64,000 nt of DNA, taken from contig CM034402.1 of assembly GCA_019925095.2 (NCBI GenBank), positions 9,869,501 to 9,933,500 on the forward strand. Reading direction: 5' to 3'. Positions within the stretch are counted from its first letter, which is position 1, and the number at the start of each line of letters is the position of its first letter. The position numbers were made by a program, and so were the translations under genes. This DNA is from Dendrolimus kikuchii (taxonomy: Eukaryota; Arthropoda; Insecta; Lepidoptera; Lasiocampidae). The notes below the pieces were generated by a model. That model was not told where the DNA came from and searched no databases. It saw nothing but the letters and a program-made list of their open reading frames with translations. Below are positions 1-10,759 of this stretch, piece by piece.

Positions 1-1689
1 ATAATCGACTATTATTATTGGCGAAATGGCGAGATAGCCAAGTATTAGAGGTAGGTATCAAAGTTAAGTATCTAATTAATCAAGTTTGAAACTAAACTGC
101 GGAAAGTGTTGTTCTTTTTACATTGAGATCATTTTAAGGGCTCCATAAGCATTTTGGACAAATAGAACTCTTATAAAATCGTCATGGCAATCTGTTTTTT
201 CACAGTAATTGTTTTCAGAAACTACTGAATGGGGGTGAAGAATACGGGGTGGAGATAAATGAATAAAAAATATGAAAATTCTAGAGTAGATATTAAATTA
301 TACTTTTATTGAAAACTGCTTTTCGCAAAGTATAATGAGTACGTTGTGAGATACGAGGCTTGTAATTGAAATATGTTTATTTTATGATTCCATAGGCAAA
401 ACTGAGATAATTCATTACTTCTACGAAATCATTCATTAATTTGCCCGATTTTTTCTGAACTAATTTCAATCATCTCTTTAAGTTGGATTCAGTACACTTT
501 AGTTTCAGGAAAAAATAATTAATTTGAAGTGTTTTTTTTTTGCTAGTTTTTTTTTATTACGTTGTATTATTACTAACGAAATAATACGAGTAACCAATAA
601 ATATTTGTACTTAAGTAAAATATTAACAGAACACTTGACTTGTTAATGAAAAACAGTTTATTCACAACTTGTCCGAGTGGAATTTTAAATGCTACGCCGG
701 TCGCTTACCTCACAATTTCGCGTCGACTCCTAATCAAATTAAGAATTCATCGAGATCTCGCCTTTTAGGGGAGGATAAAAAATTGTTGCGTATTACAAAT
801 TTGGAGGATTCCACAGGGTTCACGAGCAAATTAAAAATACCGTTCAGGGCGCAACGTTATTTGACAAAGCGGAAAGTTTTTAACTCGGCGCATTTTCTAA
901 ATATTTTAAATCTGTAAGTTTTCAGAATAGAATATAATATTAATCTATTTCTAAAAATTTATAATATGTACATGTTTTCTTTTGATGGAATCAATACATT
1001 TTGCCTTGTTAGGCGTGTGATGTACATTCAGCTCTAATGTCAGACGAAATTAATTACAATAATAAATAAATGTAATAAATTAAAATTTCTATTGTCAAAT
1101 AATATTAATAATCCATTGTTAAAATTAAAGTTAAAAATGACATTATCGAAAACAACCGCCCTATTATATTACATAATAACAAGTTTATTTAATTTATTGA
1201 AATGTAATTAATTTTAAATTATTATTATATATTATACCTATATATACAATTAACATTATGTCTTAAATACATGTTAGTGTACATGTACATAAGTGAAATT
1301 ATTTTAATTCAATCTGTTAATAGTTATTTAAGATAAATGTCAATCTGTACTCTATTTACATATATGTACAATATTCATAATCAAATCATTATCTATTATT
1401 TTGTGACATAGCCTTTTGCTTACCAGACTGGTTGTATTTTTTTATATCTTTTAATAATGCTTTTTATTTTTGGCCAATGTTACATGTTCATTTAACGTCC
1501 AAGCAAAGTAGCACCTAGTTACACTTAGAACCAACCACATAGCCTCCCGTCCAATCTCAGCCAAAAATGGATTTTTGACTGACGCCAAAATAATGTTTAG
1601 AGTTTTTGCCAGATAACTTAAGTATTTATATTATTATATATTTACATTACTATAATTACTAGAGCATTAGATTATAATAATAATATTAA
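1..1689. other. AT-rich intergenic DNA
   Basis: I see no gene, RNA or recognisable element. The only open frame of note (669-917, 82 codons) has no recognisable motif, starts at a non-ATG codon and lacks flanking splice sites that would make it convincing. Confidence 0.5.
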
Positions 1690-2545
1690 TATAAGCTAAG
1701 ACTCAATCTCCAGGGGTGGAAGTGATAAATGGCATCACGTCAGAAGCAGCTTCGGTGAACCTGCAGTCCACCTCTCTACACCCCTTAACCACTCACACCC
1801 ATGTTGCCCCTGTCTTCTATGGCATTTTTTGGGGCCCATGCAGGGAGTGGCGAGTCACCGTCTGCCCATTTTTCCATGTTCCCTGAACATTGCGACGGGC
1901 AGACGCCATAGTCCCCATATTCCCAGACTTCTAGTACCGCTAGCAGTTCACCCCAATAGCCCGGTACTTTTGTCTTCATTTCCCACAATAGTCTTACACT
2001 GGCCGGGGCTTGTCCTTGGGTGCATTACTATATGGTATAGACAGGGATAATCGCCGGTCTCAGTGTCACGCCACATTTACATTAAATTTGTCAAAGGGTC
2101 TCTACGTGTTGGCCTTCCCATGGCCCCACGCAAGCCCTCCAAAAGTCCGGGCCATTTTTATGGCCCGTGGTCTACAAAGACATACATTAAATATTAATAT
2201 AAATCGATAATATGTGTATATTAAAACACTGCGTACTTGATAACTGTACTATGTATTTAGTTTCTTTTTCTTTTTATTATTATGTATAATGTTTTTATGT
2301 ATATTTAGATTTAAATTTTGCTAGGACTAAATAATGATATTTTTAGAAGGGTCTTAAGTTAATATGTGTAGAATAGGAGGTGGGCACTGAATATCAGTGC
2401 TGTGGTGGGGTATTTCCCGACACAGCAATATACTGAGTGCCAACCTCGTTTGTCCAATAGCGGCACCTACAAACATACTTTGTCTCGTGTATTTTATAAT
2501 TTGTTTGTGTCGCATTTGGCAAATAAACGTTTTCTTTCTTTCTTT
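1690..2545 (+). repeat. Probable LINE 3' end with TTTC tail
   Basis: This block is more GC-rich than its surroundings and ends in an AATAAA-like signal followed by a short TTTC tandem tail (about 2528-2545), as in many insect non-LTR elements whose 3' end is a simple repeat. No intact coding sequence was found, so the family is not assigned. It may be two adjacent fragments, because the 1700-2190 part and the 2340-2545 part look different in composition. Confidence 0.4.
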
Positions 2546-2760
2546 CTAATAACAAATCCTAAACAAAGTATTTGTTTATAAATTTACTAGAGCTTTTATG
2601 CGGTTAAACTCGCATAAACTTAAAATCTTTATCTCATGAAAACTATTCTTTTTTCTGGAATAAAATGTAACATATTTTTATCCCTGTTTTGTAAGGTAAT
2701 ATGTTGTAAGAAATGTTATAAATTTCGATTCACTCGCGTTGAATTTGCATTCGTATCCCG

Positions 2761-3250
2761 GGGTATGTTACGTTACGGCCGCGTGGAGGAGCGGCATAAA
2801 TTTAGACTAGACGTGGTGAGAGGCGGCATAGTTTAGAGTATACTATGGATGCGTTTTTTGTTTCCGGATCGAATTCAGTTCTTTTGTTTGAAAAAATTAA
2901 ATGTGTTTAAATAAAAAAATGCATTCATTAAAATGTACCTAACCTAACCAAATCATAATTTGCAGTAAACCTGCGAAAAATCGAAACGTGTGCTGGGACA
3001 CATAATAGAAGTGAAACTTCAACGGACAAGTGGCAAAACGAATCGCAACAAAATTTCAACTTGAAGTTTTACGGGCAGGTTTTCAAATTGGACAAGTAAA
3101 CTAACAATCTGCCCTTAAAACTTCAAGTTAAAATTTTGTTGCGATTCGTTTTGCCACTTATCTGTTTTGCTATTCGTGTTTCCATTTGTCCGTTGAAGGT
3201 TCACTTGTTTTATGTGTCCCAGCACACATTTCGATTTTTTTATCAAAAAA
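2761..3250. repeat. Palindromic repeat family C, copy 1
   Basis: A unique-looking leader (2761-2975) precedes a large hairpin. The left arm starts near 2976 with AAAAATCGAAACGTGTGCTG, and the right arm ends near 3240 with its complement. The arms contain a short module ACGGACAAGTGG followed by an AACGAATCGCAAC-type stretch. The same leader and hairpin recur at 40930-41400, and inverted at 46395-46880, so this is a dispersed family. No transposase is encoded. It resembles a foldback or MITE-type element. Confidence 0.65.
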
Positions 3251-4065
3251 TGTAGTGCGATTGGGGCTGCGCAGTGCGATGCGGGAGTATATTTGTGTCC
3301 TAGAATAAACACTGCATTTTAATATCGGTGTTGTGTATAGTGTAGAACGCCCTCTCGCCCGATGTACCGTTGCATGAACAAAGCGAAGGACCGGAATATA
3401 CAACATAAACTTGGATAAACTTGAAATATTCTATAGGGATTATTACCTATTTATCTAATTACAAAACAACTTCGACATTGATGTCGCTTTAGTAGTCATA
3501 AATTGTAATAACTTCCAGACAAGCGTGCAGCGCTGCGGTTAAACTCACTACTGGCTGAAATAAATTGCACAGCAGGGAAATTCAAACTTCTAATAAAGGA
3601 TTTAAGACTATCAAAGTTTAAAATTGGCCTTATTCTCCGTACAGGGTTGCTGATTAAATTTATTTTAACATAGCAATGACTGCAATTGACCTCATATTTT
3701 CAAAAGTTTCTCATTCTATAATTAGATTCACGGACTAATTGGTTTTGTAGGTATACTCGCATATATACACTTTAGAAACGTTTTTGAAACTATCCAGTAC
3801 ATATTAAAATGTAAATTACATATTCAATATTTACGAGATCTAAAAACGCAAAGAAACCTATTTGTAGATAGGTATAACACTTTATCGCTCACTATAATAA
3901 CAGACACAATATACTAATTACAATATTTTTAGGCAAAACAATAGGCGGCCGGCGGCCTTATCGCTTAAAGCGATCTCTTACATGCAACCTGACTTATAGG
4001 ATATTCTTAGTTAATCTTTCGATGTGCATGAATTTAGACGTTACCAGATTTTCAAAAGACTTAAA
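3251..4065. other. Intergenic DNA
   Basis: No gene was found. A short stretch near 3945-3990 (GGCGGCCTTATCGCTTAAAG) resembles, in inverse orientation, the piece at 22530-22555. Both are probably shreds of a LINE 3' region. Confidence 0.4.
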
Positions 4066-4543
4066 TAATAATACTACGTTTTAACGGTTTTAAGCGCGGT
4101 AATTTATTTGATTTTTATTATTCCGACGTTTCAGCCTTAAGACCCAAACCCAGCAAAAACCATCTACCAGACCTCAAAACACTGCGAGCTTTTTCTGCGT
4201 ACAACGGAACACGAACGAACTTGATTGATATTTTCTTTTATTTTTCCTTCCACCCATTTTAATATTTCTTGCGCCGCTGCTTCTCTTCAAGCCACATTTT
4301 GCGAAGCGGTGGTAAATTAGATTATGCTCCCATAAATAAAGTAGTAGAGTAAATAATAACCATAAACAAAATTAAAACTAAATAATTAAAATGAACAAGT
4401 CGGCGGTATTCTAAATAAAACTTTAACAATACTCGTTGCCACTTGGCATCTTTGTGTTCCGTGATCACGGCTACTGAAAAGTGGCCGAAACGTCGGTATA
4501 ACAAAAATCAAATAAATACCGCCCTTAAAACGTAGTTGTATTA
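4066..4543. mobile_element. TIR element, family D (MITE-like)
   Basis: The two ends (4066-4136 and 4482-4543) are inverted copies of each other sharing ACTACGTTTTAA, TTTATTTGATTTTT and CCGACGTTTC blocks. The left arm carries about 10 extra bases. The interior is non-coding. A second copy lacking the left arm lies at 37505-37765. This is a non-autonomous DNA element by structure. Its superfamily is unknown because no clear target duplication could be fixed. Confidence 0.6.
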
Positions 4544-4733
4544 TGTATAAAAGTCGCGAAAACTTAAGAAAATATTGTAAAATATAAGAAAATATTATAT
4601 AATAAATACACAATTGTATTTTCAAATTTTTGTTTTAGTATAGATAACTCTTTATTGTATATCATTATACAAAAACATAGAGACTAGTAGTACAATTCTA
4701 GTGGTATCTAGTACAGTATATTAAGGGTGTAAA

Positions 4734-5191
4734 TGTTGGATCCTCACGATTTATACTAATGTGGGTAGTTTTGTAAGTGCCGCTGGCTTTCGGTCTCGCC
4801 GCCATTGCGTGGTGGCGAACCAGTCTCCAACGCACGCGAAGTCAGTTCGGACGTTCCGTTTTCTCCGTGCAAGTGAACGTTTCACATCCCATTCTTGGAG
4901 ATCCTATTAAACTTTAGATACAAGCCGTGCTTGCTCTTGGTGTGAGTGTGCCATAAATTAGACCTAAGTACCATCCGAGGACTTGTTAGTGCCGTGCACT
5001 TCAGGAGCTGTCTAGCTGCCCCATTGGAGGTGGATTCCGAGGTTAGTGGTGCTTATTACCCCATTGGTTTTTGTGCAGGATTTGGCATGCTTCTCACTCT
5101 CAAATATATATACCCTATACAGTCCACAATAAATCGTTTAATAGAACCAGCGAAGCTGTGTTATAAGGATCCGTGATTCCAGCACTGCACA
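4734..5191 (+). repeat. 5' LTR of BEL/Pao element
   Basis: Begins TGTTGG and ends TGCACA, matching the copy at 9465-9922. A polyadenylation-type AATAAA lies near 5130. The 76-codon open frame inside it occurs in both copies and is a by-product of the repeat, not a gene. Confidence 0.95.
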
Positions 5192-5197
5192 GTTTTT

Positions 5198-5215
5198 TGG
5201 CCTTACGAGCCGTGA
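5198..5215 (+). other. Primer binding site, tRNA-Tyr-like
   Basis: Six bases after the LTR, TGGCCTTACGAGCCGTGA resembles the complement of an animal tRNA-Tyr 3' end, with a few mismatches and a one-base shift. A closer match to the same complement occurs on the minus strand at 56344-56357. The assignment is tentative. Confidence 0.4.
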
Positions 5216-5518
5216 TTACTCCATATTCCTTCTTTTAATAATATATATTCATTTGGCCGTGCCAAAATATCATTATTTTATGTAAAAAATCACATACTCA
5301 TAGTTCATTATATTTTATGTAGGTACTTTTTCATTTTCACACATTACATATTTTACGTATTTAAGCCTATTACACATATTATATTATATTTAATTTGTTT
5401 ATTAATATACATTATACGTATTTCTTGTCGTACAAGAACACAAATACGTATTTTTACGTAATAAAAACATATTTTTTTTGTCATCAAAGAAGTAGGTAGG
5501 TCGGTCATCAGTTTCATA

Positions 5519-7732
5519 ATGTCGAAAAAGCGCATAGATGAATATTCCTCTCCTATTTCATCTGTACTAAGATTACTTATTAGTCAGAAAGAAAGATTAT
5601 TTGAAAAACTTCAGAAAACATATAATTTATCGACAAACCTTATCGATAATGATTCTGAGCAATTATTTTTATTACATTGTTCGGAAATAGACGAGTTACG
5701 TAAATCTTTTGAAAAACAAATATTTAAAATATATGAGTACGAACTCAATGATAATCCCAATGCAACAATTAATAACCGAGAATTAAATAGTTTTGACGAG
5801 ATTTACTATAAAATAAAAATGTGTGCGTCCAAGTTGTTGCCTACGACTAGTGGCAATAAGGTTGAAATTCCTTCGGAACTTTCTCATTCTCGACCACGTC
5901 TACCAAAGCTAGAATTACCCATATTTGATGGTAACATTGAAGACTTTGTAACGTTCTACGAGACATTCTGTTCATTGGTACATAATCAACCTAATATACC
6001 AAAGATTGACAAGTTTCATTATCTATTATCAAGCACAAGGGGTTCCGCTTTAAACATTGTAAAAAGTGTGCCGATTACTGCCAGTAATTACGATGTTGTT
6101 TGGCAATCTTTACTTGATAAATATCAAGATAATCGCATGCTTGTCGGGAGTTATCTTGATAAAATGTTGAACTTTTCACCTCTTTATAAGGAGTCTTCCT
6201 TTCAATTAAATTCATTTTTAGAAACTTTTGAACACTCATATAAGGCTATTCAAGCGTTAAAAATTGATAATTTAGATAGTTACATACTTTGTCATATCGC
6301 CTTAAGAGCTTTAAATATCGAAACTCGAAAATCATTTGAACAAACTTTAAATCAAAAATGTTTACCCGACTTTTTAGAACTTATTTCTTTCATACATAAT
6401 CAAATTAAGATTCTCGATCATAGTGAATCTTACAACATTAATACAAATACACAACAAAATAAAATACAACAAAATTATAATTTAAATAAAAATAATAAAA
6501 ACATTTTTAATAAAAGAGTTTCGCATTCTTCTTCTTCGCGTTTAAATGTTTTGCATTGTTTACATTGCGGTGGAAATAATCACATGATTTATCGTTGTGA
6601 GAAATTTAAAAACTTATTAAATAAAGATCGGGTCAGCCGTGCTGACGAGCTTAAATTGTGTCACAACTGTTTAAAACCAAATCATAGTGTAAACAATTGT
6701 TCTAGCGAATATAGATGCATAGTGTGTAAACAGCCGCATCACTTGTTACTGCATATTGATATCGCCGATTCGGCTGATAAGAAGACCGGGTTCGCGCGTC
6801 GCAGCCGCACGCCTCCCTTACCAACCGCAACGGCCGCAGCGCCCGCGCCGCTGACGCCTACCACCAATGGCTTGAATTCTTGCCATGCGTCATCGGTTCA
6901 AAATGAAAATAATGCAGTTATATTAGGGACCGCGCTCGTCCATGTTTTAGATGCGAATAATGAGATTCAATCATGCCGTGCTATGATTGATTCCGGCGCG
7001 CAATCTAATTTTATGTCATTGTCTTGTGCACAACGACTCGGCTTACCAGAACGTAAATGCCCGTTTAATATTTACGGTTTAGCCGGGGAAAATGTAAAGA
7101 ACTATGGCATGACGTCATGCATAGTACAACCTCGCGACAATAGCGAGCCATCGTTTAATGTTCATTTAATAATCTTAAATAAATTAACTTCTGATTTACC
7201 TACCGTCCAAATTCCGAAACATGTTATTAATCAATATAATAATTTAAACTTAGCTGATCCTTGCTTTCACATTACGTCACCGATTGACATAATTCTAGGC
7301 AGTGACGTATTTCCCTACGTTTATGACGGTAGAAAATTTATATTTAGCCGCGACATTCCTCTTGCATTAGGAAGTGTTTTCGGTTACATTGTCACTGGAA
7401 ATTTTACCGTGTCTCACTCCAGCGACAATGTAGATTGCCATACAGTTGCAACCACATCTGTAGTGTCGTACACTACTGAACATAATACAATTAATGAGAC
7501 TCTTAAAAAATCTTCTATAGAGAAGTCCTCGCCGTGCGAAGTTTCTTCTAAATTAAATAAAGCAATTACTCAAAATTTATGTACGGGAAGACACCAGGAC
7601 GCCACGAGTCCTGTAGTCTTGCCTTCGTCACATGAGTCACCTGATGCGGGACTCAAGCGCCGTGCGCATGTTGAACGACGTTCTGTTCAACCTTTAGATC
7701 TTAAAACAAATCATTTACAATGTTTTTCTTAA
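5519..7732 (+). CDS. BEL/Pao Gag-protease polyprotein
   Basis: An intact 737-residue frame. Residues about 1-120 are charged and helical. Residues about 127-270 match the BEL-type Gag region (the DUF1759 kind, opening with LPKLELPIFDG). Three zinc-knuckle-like motifs follow: CX2CX4HX4C near 345-358 and 381-394, and a CX2CX4HX3H variant near 402-414. The retropepsin-like domain carries the active-site triad Asp-Ser-Gly with D491, and later the conserved ILGSDVF block. It would form a particle and cleave itself. In complete BEL elements the frame runs on into RT, RNase H and integrase. Here it stops about 100 residues after the protease. The lack of any stop or frameshift, together with identical LTRs, suggests recent coding function. 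The ATG at 5519 is the first in the frame. Confidence 0.9.
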   Translation: MSKKRIDEYSSPISSVLRLLISQKERLFEKLQKTYNLSTNLIDNDSEQLFLLHCSEIDELRKSFEKQIFKIYEYELNDNPNATINNRELNSFDEIYYKIKMCASKLLPTTSGNKVEIPSELSHSRPRLPKLELPIFDGNIEDFVTFYETFCSLVHNQPNIPKIDKFHYLLSSTRGSALNIVKSVPITASNYDVVWQSLLDKYQDNRMLVGSYLDKMLNFSPLYKESSFQLNSFLETFEHSYKAIQALKIDNLDSYILCHIALRALNIETRKSFEQTLNQKCLPDFLELISFIHNQIKILDHSESYNINTNTQQNKIQQNYNLNKNNKNIFNKRVSHSSSSRLNVLHCLHCGGNNHMIYRCEKFKNLLNKDRVSRADELKLCHNCLKPNHSVNNCSSEYRCIVCKQPHHLLLHIDIADSADKKTGFARRSRTPPLPTATAAAPAPLTPTTNGLNSCHASSVQNENNAVILGTALVHVLDANNEIQSCRAMIDSGAQSNFMSLSCAQRLGLPERKCPFNIYGLAGENVKNYGMTSCIVQPRDNSEPSFNVHLIILNKLTSDLPTVQIPKHVINQYNNLNLADPCFHITSPIDIILGSDVFPYVYDGRKFIFSRDIPLALGSVFGYIVTGNFTVSHSSDNVDCHTVATTSVVSYTTEHNTINETLKKSSIEKSSPCEVSSKLNKAITQNLCTGRHQDATSPVVLPSSHESPDAGLKRRAHVERRSVQPLDLKTNHLQCFS

Positions 7733-9464
7733 TAACCTACTTGCTCGAGCTTCGCATTGAACGATATTATAGCGTAGTATTGCAGTTTGTTGACGTTCAA
7801 CTTTCAACCTTTGTGAGGCGTCCTCACTAGGCATTGCGATCATATTCAATTAGTATGTTATAGAAATGCCGAAGCTTAAATTCAAGTCAAGTTTAGGTTA
7901 CTAATTAATAAATTAGGTAAGTTCAAGTAAAATCTTGTATTTTTAAATGTAATTAGTGTTGCAAGCGGCCGTGCTGCTTTATTAAACTTGTTAGTTTTGT
8001 CGTACAAAACATCAAGTAGATATTTGTAACTTTTATATAATCATTCTGAGTGATTCAACAAAGGTTTTATCCTGGACTTAACGCCTACTTATGAACTAAG
8101 ATCTTACATTGCTAACCGTGTTAGTAACATAAAATAAAAATGTATAATGTAAGTTTTTCTATGTTGTTGGCATCTTTAAGAAGCGAAACTTATCTCGTAG
8201 ATTAGACCGAGGAGTAGATCCATGGTTACATGTGGCCATCGGTCATTTTTGAACATGGCCTACATGTACATTTATCATTTAGAAAAAACTGAAGTTCTCC
8301 AAACAAGTCTTATTGATTTCTTCTATATCACAAGTAAATTACTAACTAAATTATTATTTAAACTTAGAATTAATTGAATAGATTGTTATTAACTCTGATT
8401 TACTTTATGTTAAAACATTACTAAATTAAAGCTACGTAACTTCTTTGCGTAAGCGCCCTTGTTTCAAATTATACATATTTAGATAAATTCCTCAGGGCGG
8501 GAGGTTTTTAGGAATTTTGTATCTGACTTTTCATTTAGAACTTAACATTTTATTTCGGAATAAATGTCAACAACTAGATACAAATAATTATAAAAAAATG
8601 TTGTCTTAAAATTATATTTAGATGTAGGACTACGTACGTTAGATGGCATTTTATGTAAACAATATTTGTCAATTAATGTTCGAAACGTTATTCGATCAGT
8701 TCTTCCCAAATCTTAATTATTATATTTAACCGCAGAGGTTCTCAACCTGTGACGGGTCCGTGACCCACTACGCGTCTAGAACCTTGTAGGATTGTCAGTC
8801 ACGTTGGCTGCGACCTAGGCAGTTATTTATATATATTAATTAAATTAAACTTTTTAACTAATGTGATTGGTTCGTAACCTGTCTTGATTTTTATAGTTAT
8901 CTATCACGACTGCAGATCAACTGTCTAGCTGTGCGTAAATTATAAAGATAATTGTAACTTATAACTTAATATTAAACTAATATAAAATCTTAGATGAGAT
9001 CCCCTTTATAATTATAATTTCTAGTTTTTGTAACAATTTGCGAACTTTAAAGAGGTGATTACAATGATCGACGTGCCTTCGAATAGATTGTCTCGATAGC
9101 AATTATTAAAGAAGGTACAGCTTTTGGAGATGTTGGTCGAAGGATTACGTTCATACTCTCCACAATAGAGAGTGAAATAGTTTTCTTCTGCTCCATTTGT
9201 AACCGTTCCCAACTTCAACCTTTTAAAGACAAATGCAACCAGGCCTTTTTAATGGTCGTTAACAAAGTAGAGGAGATTCATCTAGGTATAAATATTTATT
9301 TGTATGTACGTATCTCATACTTTATATTTATTTATGTATTGGTATGAAAATATTATTTGTTTTAATTATATTATTATATTTTACATTATGGCACTTATAA
9401 CATTCCCACATCCTATTTTTAATTTGTTTTCTGGAAATCATCATAGTGATTTCGGCGCGGGGTA
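7733..9464 (+). other. Non-coding 3' interior of BEL element
   Basis: About 1.7 kb of AT-rich DNA where the RT, RNase H and integrase genes would lie. No frame over 70 codons shows a known motif. The last bases before the 3' LTR (about 9451-9464, GGCGCGGGGTA) are the purine-rich tract that would prime plus-strand synthesis. Confidence 0.7.
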
Positions 9465-9922
9465 TGTTGGATCCTCACGATTTATACTAATGTGGGTAGT
9501 TTTGTAAGTGCCGCTGGCTTTCGGTCTCGCCGCCATTGCGTGGTGGCGAACCAGTCTCCAACGCACGCGAAGTCAGTTCGGACGTTCCGTTTTCTCCGTG
9601 CAAGTGAACGTTTCACATCCCATTCTTGGAGATCCTATTAAACTTTAGATACAAGCCGTGCTTGCTCTTGGTGTGAGTGTGCCATAAATTAGACCTAAGT
9701 ACCATCCGAGGACTTGTTAGTGCCGTGCACTTCAGGAGCTGTCTAGCTGCCCCATTGGAGGTGGATTCCGAGGTTAGTGGTGCTTATTACCCCATTGGTT
9801 TTTGTGCAGGATTTGGCATGCTTCTCACTCTCAAATATATATACCCTATACAGTCCACAATAAATCGTTTAATAGAACCAGCGAAGCTGTGTTATAAGGA
9901 TCCGTGATTCCAGCACTGCACA
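9465..9922 (+). repeat. 3' LTR of BEL/Pao element
   Basis: No difference from the 5' LTR was seen by eye. The right target duplication GTAAA follows directly at 9923-9927. Confidence 0.95.
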
Positions 9923-9927
9923 GTAAA

Positions 9928-10759
9928 TAAGATTTGACTTTTTTTATTTGTTCCGCAGCAAAATCTCTTAAAGAAAATTCAATAAATGTATATACGTACG
10001 TACGTATTATTCACATAAAAAAACGTAACACAATCAACGAAGGTATAAAATTAGAGACAGGATCTATAACAAGATTTCTTCGGATACTTTAAATTCGATA
10101 AATGAAGATAGATATCCCCCATCCCTCACCCTTTATGCTGATCGTGATACTTTATTGTTCGGTAACATTTTTATGAAGAACATTTTTATTTCACAGGAAC
10201 AGTATTAAAAAGTCATTAAATATGTTAGGCGCACTTCTCACTTAAATATTAATAAAAAAATTACAATTAAATATTTTCTTTTATTGAATTAGTTTATAAA
10301 GTCATTTTATTAGTCATTTATAAAACCTACCTCTGACAGCGGATCAGTTTGACAATCCAGCGAGGAAACGAAGCCAGCCTTCTTCTTCAGCCTTACCCAT
10401 AAAAGACGGTAACCTCGGCTCAGTATTCTACTTATAGTCTTGAGGGACTATGGGTAGAATACAATATAAATAAGGTAAGCTTTCGTTTATTGTTTCAGTT
10501 TATAAAATCGTTTATTATATTATAATGTTTCAATGTAAATGAACCGTATATAAAGTTGGTTATTTCAAAAGTTTACGTGAAATTTAGAATTAGGACTTCC
10601 TTACCTAAAGGAAACAAACCTCTCTTAGGACGATCCCAGACACCCAGACTATATACTATATACCAGACTATAACGGAAAGATCGTTTACGGAATTTACCA
10701 TTCCAAGAATCGAACCTGTAATTCAATTTGTGATACCACATACTCACATACCATATACC
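9928..10759. other. Intergenic DNA
   Basis: No gene was found. The stretch around 10600-10740 (CGATCCCAGACACCCAGAC and what follows) recurs in altered form at about 31580-31680 inside a MEK intron, so part of this region is a dispersed repeat of unknown type. Confidence 0.4.

Larger units (their letters stand above)
4729..9927 (+). mobile_element. BEL/Pao LTR element lacking RT and integrase
   Basis: A complete LTR insertion. Two 458-bp direct repeats begin with TG and end with CA, and the whole is bounded by a 5-bp target duplication GTAAA (4729-4733 and 9923-9927). The two LTRs keep a constant offset of 4731 bases and I found no difference between them, so insertion was recent. The interior carries one intact gag-protease frame, then about 1.7 kb without coding capacity. 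Reverse transcriptase, RNase H and integrase are absent, so movement would need enzymes supplied by a related complete element. BEL/Pao is assigned from the gag and protease type and the 5-bp duplication. Confidence 0.9.

Noticed and set aside
4946..5176. 76-codon open frame, repeated identically at 9677-9907
   Set aside because: It lies inside both LTRs and is identical only because the LTRs are. It has no motif.
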